Assembly: GCA_016197345.1 (NCBI GenBank) | Contig: JACPVY010000066.1 | Span: 1 to 6,275 of the forward strand | Source of the DNA: Burkholderiales bacterium | GTDB taxonomy: Bacteria > Pseudomonadota > Gammaproteobacteria > Burkholderiales > Burkholderiaceae_D | Reading direction: 5' to 3' | Length of the DNA: 6,275 nt | In this document: piece after piece, positions 1-6,275 of the stretch | Position numbering within the stretch: the stretch's first letter is position 1 | Layout of the letters: every line of letters begins with the position of its first letter | Translations under genes and position numbers: made by a program | The notes under the pieces: generated by a model | What the model saw: only the letters and a program-made list of their open reading frames with translations | Told to the model about the DNA's origin: nothing | Databases searched by the model: none

Positions 1-64
1 AGGTGCTGTCTAGTCCGAGCGCCGCGCCCTGAAAGTCGTGGTAGCCGATCTTCAGGAAGCGCAT
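1..64 (-). CDS. Possible start of an unrecognised gene running off the left edge
   Basis: An ATG at 64-62 on the minus strand opens a frame reading MRFLKIGYHDFQGAALGLD and onward to the edge. Its codons end mostly in G or C (about 17 of 20), as expected for coding sequence in GC-rich DNA, and this frame is more protein-like than the others in the segment. There is no clear ribosome binding site, only 21 codons are visible, and I do not recognise the family. It would be co-directional with the operon, about 150 bases downstream of the HD-GYP gene, but its composition differs from that operon. It could equally be chance or the interior of a decayed gene. Confidence 0.2.
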   Translation of the reverse strand, partial: MRFLKIGYHDFQGAALGLDST

Positions 65-180
65 CGCCGTCTGGCTACGGCACGCTGCCGCGCAACCCGG
101 CGCGGTCGGCCGCGGCGCGCACCAGGCAGCGCCTCGCCGCTGGCGATGAAACCGATTCCACAACGATGCTGGCCGCCTAA
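1..180. other. GC-rich flank of unknown content
   Basis: By hand count about 124 of these 180 bases are G or C (69%), rising to 82% in 61-120, against about 50% in the genes to the right. The jump is abrupt at about 180. No recognisable protein, RNA or mobile-element motif is present. Several frames are open simply because of the GC content. On the plus strand one frame is open from the edge to a TAA at 178-180, but its translation is Arg/Ser-rich and not protein-like. Confidence 0.5.
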
Positions 181-208
181 ACTGGCTAGCGACTAGCATC
201 GGTCACCA

Positions 209-229
209 CAGCAGGTTAGCTGCCTGCTG
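209..229 (-). terminator. Possible hairpin over the stop codon of the REC-HD-GYP gene
   Basis: On the coding strand CAGCAGG and CCTGCTG form a perfect seven-base-pair stem with a seven-base loop that contains the TAA stop codon. No T tract follows (TGGTGACC comes next), so it is not a standard intrinsic terminator. It might slow nucleases at the 3' end or be chance. A second, smaller hairpin (GCTAG, loop TCG, CTAGC; 185-197) follows and is also without a clear T run. Confidence 0.25.
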
Positions 230-1382
230 GCTTATTGTTGTCGAGTAGCACCGATAATTGCGAGCGCTTTCTCTCCATATCGTGATCGCTATCGGCATAT
301 TTCATTGCAATTTGCTGGAATTCCGTTTGCAGACCTAAAAACGCATCGACGATATCGGGGTCGAAATGTTGGCCTCGGCCTTTGCTGATGATATCGACCG
401 CTTGGCTATGCGTCATTCCCTCTTTATACACACGGCGACTAATCAGCGCATCATATACGTCGGCAACCGCCATCAAGCGTGCTGAAATCGGAATATCATC
501 ACCTTTCAAACCTAGCGGATAACCGCTCCCATCCCATTTTTCTTGATGGCTATACGCGATTTCCTTCGCAAACTTCAAAAAATCCACCTCTATTCCCAAA
601 TCCCGCTCCGCCGCCATAATCGCATCGCGCCCTAGCGTGGTATGGGTTTTCATGATTTCAAATTCATGTGGCTCAAATTTGCCGGGTTTTAGCAAGATAC
701 GATCCGGTATCCCCACTTTGCCGATATCGTGCAATGGCGCCGATTTAAACAGCAGTTCGATGGTTTTGTCGTCGAGAAAGTAGCCAAAGCGCGGGTGAAA
801 GCGCAGTTTTTCCGCCAGTACTTTGACGTAATTCGAAGTGCGGCGAATATGGTTGCCAGTATCGCTATCGCGCGTCTCGGCGAGTGAGGCCATGGTGTGT
901 ATCGTCACATCTTGCAAGGCCATCACTTCACGGGTGCGCTTTTCAATTTCATGTTCGAGAAACTTGTTTTGATCGCGTAAAAAGTCTTGTACGCGCTTCG
1001 CGGCGAGCTGGGTTTTGATGCGCGCTTGCACAATCGGCGGGCTGATCGGCTTGGTGATGTAATCGACCGCACCCATCTCTAAGCCTTTGCGCTCATCATC
1101 AACCTCACTCATGGCGGTGATGAAAATGATAGGGATGTCGCGCGTTGCTGGGTTGGCTTTGAGTTGCATGCAAACTTCATAGCCACTCATGCCAGGCATC
1201 ATAATGTCGAGCAAAATTAAGTCGATTTTGGTATCAGAAAAGGCGATTTTGAGTGCTTTTTCGCCGTTGATCGCGATTTTTGTACGGTAGTTGCCTTCCA
1301 ATACTTCACGCAATAAGTCGATGTTTTCGGGGATGTCATCGACCACCAAAATCGTCGGTTTGTCAGCTGGGTTCGCAGTCAT
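216..1382 (-). CDS. Response regulator with HD-GYP cyclic-di-GMP phosphodiesterase output (REC - HD-GYP)
   Basis: This cytoplasmic two-component regulator of 388 residues probably lowers cyclic-di-GMP when its receiver is phosphorylated or dephosphorylated. The receiver spans about 10-125, with acidic residues D15/D16, phospho-acceptor D59 in LLLDIMMPG, T89 and K111. A coiled-coil-like linker (about 130-158, EHEIEKRTREV) joins it to the HD-GYP domain (about 160-350). Visible catalytic-site motifs are ETRDSDTGNHIRR (H178), the HD pair in LHDIGKVGIPD (H218, D219), H247 in MKTHTTLG, H279 in SHQEKWDGSGYP with the GYP triad at 287-289, and D308 in ADVYDAL. All core metal ligands of the family are present; the second His of the usual HHE is Gln (Q280). 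The ATG at 1382 has a good AAGGAA five bases upstream. It follows the hybrid kinase by 62 bases with no convincing terminator or promoter between, so co-transcription is likely. Hydrolysis to pGpG or GMP is known for the family, not shown here. RpfG is the best-known protein of this architecture, but orthology is not claimed. Confidence 0.97.
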   Translation of the reverse strand: MTANPADKPTILVVDDIPENIDLLREVLEGNYRTKIAINGEKALKIAFSDTKIDLILLDIMMPGMSGYEVCMQLKANPATRDIPIIFITAMSEVDDERKGLEMGAVDYITKPISPPIVQARIKTQLAAKRVQDFLRDQNKFLEHEIEKRTREVMALQDVTIHTMASLAETRDSDTGNHIRRTSNYVKVLAEKLRFHPRFGYFLDDKTIELLFKSAPLHDIGKVGIPDRILLKPGKFEPHEFEIMKTHTTLGRDAIMAAERDLGIEVDFLKFAKEIAYSHQEKWDGSGYPLGLKGDDIPISARLMAVADVYDALISRRVYKEGMTHSQAVDIISKGRGQHFDPDIVDAFLGLQTEFQQIAMKYADSDHDMERKRSQLSVLLDNNKPAGS

Positions 1383-1387
1383 CGCTA

Positions 1388-1393
1388 TTCCTT
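1388..1393 (-). promoter_or_regulatory. Ribosome binding site of the REC-HD-GYP gene
   Basis: On the coding strand AAGGAA lies five bases before the ATG at 1382. This is a good Shine-Dalgarno match at normal spacing, clearly better than that of the upstream hybrid kinase. It supports the chosen start and suggests that the regulator is translated independently, from its own site, within the polycistronic message. Confidence 0.75.
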
Positions 1394-1444
1394 ATCGGTG
1401 TTTCAAGACCTCGGTGCGGATCGAATGTACGGGCTTGCGTTGTG

Positions 1445-4400
1445 CTAAGCCGCTGGTGTGATGAGCCGCGCTTGCAGCGTTTCGACCAGCAATAAAGCCT
1501 CATCAAAATCATAATCATTGAGCGATTTTTCTAAGTCACTCGCTATGGCTGCCATGTCTAATTGCCGCAAGTAGTGCATGAGCTCAGGTAAGCGCTTTAC
1601 AGCGAGCGAATCATTATCCTTCAAGAGGATGAGCATTTCTTGAATTTTCGCTTGGGTCTGTTGTAATAATTTGTCATGTTGCGCGCTCTCCTTTGTAACG
1701 GTCGCCGTCTCCGCTTGGGCGGTAGCGGGCAAGGCGCGATGAATGTCGGCGATGAGGGCGCGCATCAGATCGGCAATCGCAAATAAATCGCTCCCTGACG
1801 TGGAATTAGGGGCCATTTGATCCAGATTTTGGTCTTTGATTTGCATTTCCAAGCGTGCTACCGCTTGCTGTAACTGCACCGCACCGATATTGCCAGCCAA
1901 TCCTTTCATGGTGTGGGCTTCGCGCTGCGCTAATTCCAGATCGCGTTCCGCTAGGGCGACGCTTAAACGCGTGACCCAATCGGCTTGACTATGGGCAAAT
2001 TTTTGCAAGAGCTTGATCAACAGCGGCAAGTTGCCACCGACCCGCGCTAGCGCCGCATTCAGATCGAGGTTGGCGATGTTGGGCAAGCTAGGTGGCGTCG
2101 TCGGTGTTGCGGTGTTCGCTGCAACGCTAGGTGCATCTTGGCTCACGCTAGGCGCTGCGCTGGTGCTGATCTCGCTACTACCAGAGGCAAACATGCTGGC
2201 AAGGTCATGCTTGGGTTTAATCCAGCGCGCTAGCGTGCAATACAGTTGATCAACATCGATCGGTTTCGCCACAAAATCATTCATGCCAGCATCTAAGCAC
2301 TTTTCTTTGTCGCCAACTAGGGCGTTAGCGGTCATGGCGATGATGATCAAATCTTTGGTGCGGGCCATTTTGCGCAGACGGCGTGTCGCCTCATAGCCAT
2401 CCATCACGGGCATTTGGCAATCCATTAACACGCCGTCGTAGTCATTGGCGATGATTTTTGCTATCGCTTCTTCGCCATTATTCGCAATATCGAGCTTGAC
2501 GCCGATTTCGCGCAATACCTCTAGCCCGACTTCTTGATTGACTTCATTATCATCCACCAGCAGCAAATAAGCGCCACGCACCGCTAGCGCCGCCGCGCGC
2601 GCTTCAGCTAGCCGCTCTTCTTTGCGTGGCCGATAGACCACTTCTTTGCCAAAAGCCGCCAAAATTGCATCGAGTAAGGTTGACGGGCTGACCGGTTTCG
2701 TCAACACACCTTCGATATGCAGGCGACGCGCTTGCTCCGATAATTCTTCACGGTTATAGGCCGTGATCATAATGAAAGCAGGTGTCGCTTCGAGCGAGGC
2801 ATCGGCACGGATGTGTTCAATCGCTTGCAGACCATCCATGCCCGGCATATGCCAATCCATTAAGATCAAACCAAACGGCTGGTTGTTGCTATTGGCCTCA
2901 CGCAACACATGCAAGGCTTGCTCACCATTGGCGACCGCCTGCACTTCAAATTTGAGCGCGCTCAGCATTGTGGTGAAAATTTCGCGTGCGCTGGCATTGT
3001 CATCGACCACCAAAATGCGTAAACCGCGCATCTCTTGCAATTTGGGGTCTATCTTGCGCTGATTGGTTTGCAAACCAAAGCGTGCCGTAAAAGAAAAAAC
3101 GCTGCCTTGACCCGGTGCGCTCTCTAAATGCATTTCGCCATTCATCATTTCGACCAGCCGCCGGCTGATCGTCAAGCCGAGGCCAGTACCGCCATATTTG
3201 CGGGTAGTGGAAGTGTCGGCTTGAGTAAAAGCAGTGAAGAGTTTTTGCTGTTGTTCTGCACTGAGCCCAACTCCGGTATCGCGCACAGCAAATTGCAGCC
3301 ACACTTGGGCTTGATTGTCGTCACTCTCGGCCGGGGCCGGCAGGCGTTTGATGGAAATGACCACCTCACCGTTATCGGTAAATTTGATCGCATTGCTAGT
3401 GAGATTGAGCAAGACTGGATTCAAGCGGAGTGGATCGCCGATCAAGCCCGGCGGCACATCGGGTGCAATATCAAACAATAATTCCAAGCCCTTGTCCTGC
3501 GCTTTCATCACCGATAAATCGGTCAATTGTTCTAACACATCGTCAAGCACAAAATCGACTTGTTCAAAGGTCATTTTGCCAGCTTCGATTTTAGAAAAAT
3601 CGAGAATATCGTTGATGATGCCGAGTAGGTTTTTCGCCGCGCCATCGACTTTTTCGAGGTAATTGCGCTGTTTCGGATTGAGCTCGGTTTGGAGCGCTAG
3701 ATGGGTCATGCCGATAATGCCATTCATCGGCGTGCGGATTTCATGCGACATATTGGCGAGAAAATCGGATTTCAAACGTGTTGCCACTTCCGCTACTTCG
3801 ACCGCATGTTGCAGTTTTTGCCGTTCGGCCAGGCTTTGCGTCATGTCATGCAAGGCGCGCAACAGTTGCCCAGTTTCATCGCGCGCTTGGCTTTCGGCGA
3901 CATAGCTTAAATCGCCGCGCGCTACGCGTCGTGCGAGCGCGACTGCGCGCGATAGCGGCTGGGTGATGGAGCGCGTTGTCCAAACCGCAAACGTGAGGCC
4001 AAATAACACTGAAAATATGCCAAGCGCCAACATTGCGCGGCGCATGAAGGTCATTTCTTCGCGTGCCGTTTGCGCGCCTTGCATCACCTGCTGTTCTTGC
4101 AATTGAACGAGCGCTTTGATCTGTCCCAATAAATGCTCAAGACGCGGCACGGTTTTTTCGCGCATGATTTTCAACGCATCTTCACTATCGTCGGCTTCGA
4201 CTAAATCCGCTACTTCAATAAAAGATTCATAGTAGGTCGTGGCACGTGCTTTGCGGTCTTTTAGTAGCAATAATTCTTGCACCCGGCGCGCCGCTTCTAG
4301 CGCGCTGGCATCAATTTGATGGATGCTTTTCGTCGCACTCCAGTCTAGCGTCAACACGCGTTCGCTTTGGGTTTCGATTTTATGCATCTCGCGCACCGAT

Positions 4401-4486
4401 AGCGCAATGATGCCCAGCATGAGTAGCACCAAAATGAAATAGCCCGCAGCGAGCCTTACCCGAATACTGATGTCATTGAGTCTCAT
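1445..4486 (-). CDS. Hybrid sensor histidine kinase with two receivers and an Hpt domain (4HB - HAMP - HisKA - HATPase - REC - REC - Hpt)
   Basis: This is a self-contained phosphorelay kinase of 1013 residues in the inner membrane. Membrane helices lie at about 13-31 and 151-170, flanking a helical periplasmic domain (32-150) resembling the four-helix-bundle sensor of chemoreceptors. HAMP follows at about 171-224 and joins HisKA without a PAS domain. The H-box is [12 protein letters not shown] (H248). HATPase motifs are the N box ([11 protein letters not shown]365), G1 (DTGVGLS, 403-409) and G2 (GGTGLGL, 432-438). REC1 (about 490-612) has D495/D496, phospho-acceptor D544, T575 and K597. REC2 (about 638-757) has D645/D646, D689, T719 and K741; both look functional. 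A Ser/Ala/Pro/Thr-rich linker (about 764-803) leads to Hpt (about 805-920) with H858 in [14 protein letters not shown] further helical tail (about 935-1010) follows. The ATG at 4486 sits directly before the first membrane helix, with a weak AGG seven bases upstream. The N box carries LNPV where LRQV is commoner. It lies between a kinase and an HD-GYP regulator, its likely phosphate acceptor. The ligand is unknown. Confidence 0.97.
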   Translation of the reverse strand: MRLNDISIRVRLAAGYFILVLLMLGIIALSVREMHKIETQSERVLTLDWSATKSIHQIDASALEAARRVQELLLLKDRKARATTYYESFIEVADLVEADDSEDALKIMREKTVPRLEHLLGQIKALVQLQEQQVMQGAQTAREEMTFMRRAMLALGIFSVLFGLTFAVWTTRSITQPLSRAVALARRVARGDLSYVAESQARDETGQLLRALHDMTQSLAERQKLQHAVEVAEVATRLKSDFLANMSHEIRTPMNGIIGMTHLALQTELNPKQRNYLEKVDGAAKNLLGIINDILDFSKIEAGKMTFEQVDFVLDDVLEQLTDLSVMKAQDKGLELLFDIAPDVPPGLIGDPLRLNPVLLNLTSNAIKFTDNGEVVISIKRLPAPAESDDNQAQVWLQFAVRDTGVGLSAEQQQKLFTAFTQADTSTTRKYGGTGLGLTISRRLVEMMNGEMHLESAPGQGSVFSFTARFGLQTNQRKIDPKLQEMRGLRILVVDDNASAREIFTTMLSALKFEVQAVANGEQALHVLREANSNNQPFGLILMDWHMPGMDGLQAIEHIRADASLEATPAFIMITAYNREELSEQARRLHIEGVLTKPVSPSTLLDAILAAFGKEVVYRPRKEERLAEARAAALAVRGAYLLLVDDNEVNQEVGLEVLREIGVKLDIANNGEEAIAKIIANDYDGVLMDCQMPVMDGYEATRRLRKMARTKDLIIIAMTANALVGDKEKCLDAGMNDFVAKPIDVDQLYCTLARWIKPKHDLASMFASGSSEISTSAAPSVSQDAPSVAANTATPTTPPSLPNIANLDLNAALARVGGNLPLLIKLLQKFAHSQADWVTRLSVALAERDLELAQREAHTMKGLAGNIGAVQLQQAVARLEMQIKDQNLDQMAPNSTSGSDLFAIADLMRALIADIHRALPATAQAETATVTKESAQHDKLLQQTQAKIQEMLILLKDNDSLAVKRLPELMHYLRQLDMAAIASDLEKSLNDYDFDEALLLVETLQARLITPAA
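2045..2589. repeat. Three copies of the palindromic octamer CGCTAGCG
   Basis: The perfect palindrome CGCTAGCG occurs at 2045-2052 (extended to the ten-base palindrome GCGCTAGCGC, 2044-2053), 2228-2235 and 2582-2589, all inside the hybrid kinase gene. About 0.1 copy is expected by chance in the whole window. All three sit in the same codon phase, with CTA GCG encoding Leu-Ala. Confidence 0.6.
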
Positions 4487-4557
4487 GTGTCTGCCTGCGA
4501 TATTGCGGTTTGAGCAAATAATGGTTGGAGTCGGATCCGGTGCTGTCTATGCCGTAC
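4487..4557. other. Spacer between the two kinase genes (71 bases), no promoter or terminator seen
   Basis: The spacer contains an eight-base palindrome CGGATCCG (4532-4539) but no stem followed by a T tract on the minus strand. No properly spaced -35/-10 pair is visible upstream of the hybrid kinase. Read-through from the upstream kinase is therefore the simplest reading, which makes the three genes one operon. The operon assignment is inference from spacing and orientation. Confidence 0.5.
4494..4498 (-). promoter_or_regulatory. Weak ribosome binding site of the hybrid kinase gene
   Basis: The coding strand reads GCAGG, followed by seven bases and the ATG at 4486. Only AGG matches the Shine-Dalgarno core, so initiation is predicted to be modest. 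The start is nevertheless favoured because the protein enters its first membrane helix about a dozen residues later, and no earlier in-frame start makes a better N-terminus. Confidence 0.45.
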
Positions 4558-6275
4558 TCACGGTAGGAAATCATCGGCATATTGCGCCGCATGGCGCGGG
4601 ATTTCCATCGTAATCGTGGTGCCTTGCTCGGCATTGCTTTTGAGCGAAATTTTGCCACCGAGCACACCGTTGACTAGGTTATAGACAATGTGCATGCCCA
4701 AGCCAGAGCCACCTTGTCCTAATTTGGTCGTGAAAAATGGATCAAATACGCGTTCTTGATCAGGTTTGGCAATGCCAACACCATCATCGCGGAAAATGAT
4801 TTCGACGTGATCTTCATCTTGCAAATGAGTACTCAACCACATATTGCCTGCTTCGCGCCCTTCAAAGGCGTGCGCAATTGCATTGGTAATGAAGTTGGTA
4901 ATGATTTGGCCTAAGGGGCCGGGAAAGCTATTCATCTGGATATTTTCAGCCAGATCGAGGTGTAGCTTGTATTGGGTTTTTTTATACAATGGCTCTAGCG
5001 TCACGACCACATCTTCTAGCGCTTGCTTAAGATCAAATTCACGTTGCTGGCTGCTGGTCTGATCCACCGCGACCTGTTTAAAACTACTGACTAGCTCAGC
5101 CGCGCGCTGCAAATTACGCATCAAAATCTCGGCACCTTTGACGCAGGCTTCTAAATGCTTGTCCAAACTTGAGCGGCGCGCCTGTCCCGTGCGCACTTCC
5201 TCCAAAATCTCAATCGAGCTCAATTGCAAAGTGGTGGCGACGGTTACGCTATTGCCAATTGGCGTGTTCAATTCATGCGCCACACCCGCTACCAGCGAAC
5301 CGAGCGCGGCCATTTTTTCTGCCCTCAGCAATTCGCTTTGCATGCTTTGTAGCGAGAGCAAGGCATCTTCCAATTCTTCATTGGCGTTGATCAAATTATT
5401 CGTGCGCTGGCTGACGCGTTCTTCCAATTCTTGGTTTAGTTCGCGGATCTGATCTTCGATTTCGCGTTGGCGGGTGATGTCTATCGGCGAAAACAACACC
5501 ATCGTCGTGTCGTTAGGAAGGGCGGCGTCAGCATCGTCTAGCGTGTCGCCCGAATGGAGTAGGCGGGCGGAAATTTGGCAAATATGGATTTCGCCGTTTT
5601 TGTGCTGTAAATGGGCTTCAAAGCGGTCAATCACTTGCTTCTTGAGTAATAGCTCGGTGAAGCGTTGATGCTCGTTCGGATCGCTCCAGGAATGCAGATA
5701 TTGCGCCGTGTGGCCGATCACTTCATTGCGCTCAAAACCCGATTGTGCGAGTAAGGCATCATTCACTTCCAGAAATTGATCATCCTTCAAACTCATCAAG
5801 GCGAGCGGCACCGGCGAGCGCTGGAACAAGTTAACAAATTTAGCTTGGCTATCACGTAGCGTCGATTCCGAACGATGCAGGCGACGGATATGCACCAACA
5901 GGAAATACGTCAAGATCATGATGAAAATGATGGTCGCGCCGGAAAATAAGAGGCGATCAACGCTACGCTTATGCCACGGCGCTAAGATGCGCTCAAAATC
6001 GCGGGCAAACACGGTGGTGACGGGAAAACCATTAATTTTGCGATAGGTGTAGAGCTTTGGGGAGGGATTTTTGTCATCCAGAAAGCTGGCATCTTCAAAT
6101 GAACCTTCTTCATGTTGTTTGCGCAGATTGGCTAGCACTGGCGATTTGCTAATGTTCATATCCAAAAAACGCAGCTCAAACGGAGAGCGCACGATGACAA
6201 AGCCGTCATCCGAAAAGAGTGACACAATCGCATTGCTGTTGCGTGACACCCTAGTATAGACATTGCTGAAATACG
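4558..6275 (-). CDS. Membrane sensor histidine kinase (Cache/PDC - TM - PAS - coiled coil - HisKA - HATPase), 5' end outside the window
   Basis: This is a membrane-bound sensor kinase that autophosphorylates a histidine in response to a periplasmic or PAS-sensed cue. The frame stays open to the window edge: eight more codons (YFSNVYTR) precede the GTG at 6249 and continue the sensor fold, so that GTG is probably internal and the N-terminus is missing. Numbering from that GTG, residues 1-90 look like the end of a PDC/Cache periplasmic domain (SDDGFVIVRSPF, then YTYRKINGFPVTTVFARD). A membrane helix spans about 99-119, PAS about 132-260, and a long coiled coil about 262-313. The HisKA H-box is GVAHELNTPIGNS (H325), with an ExxT motif compatible with phosphatase activity. 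The HATPase domain shows the N box (TNFITNAIAHAF, N456), G1 (DDGVGI, 488-493), F box (FDPFFTTK) and G2 (GQGGSGLGM). There is no receiver or Hpt, so its partner must be another protein; the two downstream genes are obvious candidates. It ends with TGA, 71 bases before the hybrid kinase. The kinase call is secure; the ligand is unknown. Confidence 0.95.
   Translation of the reverse strand, partial: YFSNVYTRVSRNSNAIVSLFSDDGFVIVRSPFELRFLDMNISKSPVLANLRKQHEEGSFEDASFLDDKNPSPKLYTYRKINGFPVTTVFARDFERILAPWHKRSVDRLLFSGATIIFIMILTYFLLVHIRRLHRSESTLRDSQAKFVNLFQRSPVPLALMSLKDDQFLEVNDALLAQSGFERNEVIGHTAQYLHSWSDPNEHQRFTELLLKKQVIDRFEAHLQHKNGEIHICQISARLLHSGDTLDDADAALPNDTTMVLFSPIDITRQREIEDQIRELNQELEERVSQRTNNLINANEELEDALLSLQSMQSELLRAEKMAALGSLVAGVAHELNTPIGNSVTVATTLQLSSIEILEEVRTGQARRSSLDKHLEACVKGAEILMRNLQRAAELVSSFKQVAVDQTSSQQREFDLKQALEDVVVTLEPLYKKTQYKLHLDLAENIQMNSFPGPLGQIITNFITNAIAHAFEGREAGNMWLSTHLQDEDHVEIIFRDDGVGIAKPDQERVFDPFFTTKLGQGGSGLGMHIVYNLVNGVLGGKISLKSNAEQGTTITMEIPRHAAQYADDFLP

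Noticed and set aside
2..12. Eleven-base direct repeat GGTGCTGTCTA shared with 4539-4549
   Set aside because: Several eleven-base matches are expected by chance in a window this long, and similarity does not extend cleanly beyond it, so it is not evidence of a duplication or attachment site.
1401..1406. TTGAAA on the minus strand as a -35 box in front of the HD-GYP gene
   Set aside because: At normal spacing the -10 element would fall on the start codon region, where the sequence is GATGAC and does not match.
3000..3302. A 100-codon minus-strand frame inside the hybrid kinase gene
   Set aside because: It is an out-of-frame shadow of the HATPase/REC1 region; its translation is rich in Cys, Trp and Arg and shows no domain.
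3128..3662. Overlapping plus-strand open frames of about 115 codons opposite the hybrid kinase
   Set aside because: They lie antisense to a well-defined HATPase/HisKA coding region, have no recognisable domains or start signals, and are explained by codon bias of the real gene.
4532..4539. Palindrome CGGATCCG in the gap between the kinase genes as an operator
   Set aside because: It is only eight bases, not repeated, with no promoter nearby; chance is sufficient.
4473..4667. A 64-codon minus-strand frame bridging the two kinase genes
   Set aside because: It overlaps the end of one kinase and the start of the other out of frame, and it lacks a ribosome binding site and protein-like composition.
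6247..6249. GTG at 6249 as the true start of the first kinase
   Set aside because: The frame remains open upstream to the window edge and the extra residues (YFSNVYTR) fit the sensor domain. A Cache-type kinase should also have an N-terminal membrane helix, which is not present after this GTG.

Overview
The window carries most of one signalling operon. Three genes lie head to tail on the minus strand and are read from the right edge to the left. Overall GC is close to 50% across the genes. Protein style (a PDC/Cache sensor kinase, a 4HB-HAMP hybrid kinase and a REC-HD-GYP regulator) and codon use suggest a Gram-negative proteobacterium, most likely a betaproteobacterium of the Burkholderiales/Oxalobacteraceae type. 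This placement is inference from protein flavour; there is no rRNA or other taxonomic marker here.

Layout, in order of transcription: (1) 6275-4558 is a membrane sensor histidine kinase (Cache-type periplasmic domain, one visible membrane helix, PAS, coiled coil, HisKA, HATPase) whose 5' end lies beyond the window. (2) After a 71-base gap, 4486-1445 encodes a 1013-residue hybrid histidine kinase (four-helix-bundle sensor, HAMP, HisKA, HATPase, two receivers, Hpt and a C-terminal helical tail). (3) After a 62-base gap, 1382-216 encodes a 388-residue response regulator with a receiver and an HD-GYP cyclic-di-GMP phosphodiesterase domain. Positions 1-215 hold no gene I can recognise. The first 180 bases are about 69% GC, clearly unlike the rest.

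How the genes probably work together: the hybrid kinase contains every phosphorelay module (His to Asp to His), and its Hpt domain could pass phosphate to the receiver of the HD-GYP protein, setting cellular cyclic-di-GMP. This is the same modular logic as RpfC/RpfG, but with a different sensor and an extra receiver. The first kinase has no receiver or Hpt of its own. It could feed either the hybrid's receivers or the HD-GYP receiver, giving two periplasmic inputs to one second-messenger output. No DNA-binding output domain and no GGDEF cyclase are present.

I saw no tRNA, rRNA, CRISPR array, insertion sequence or integrase. The most unusual non-genic signals are the GC-rich left flank and a strong local excess of CGCTAG/CTAGCG words, including three copies of the palindrome CGCTAGCG.
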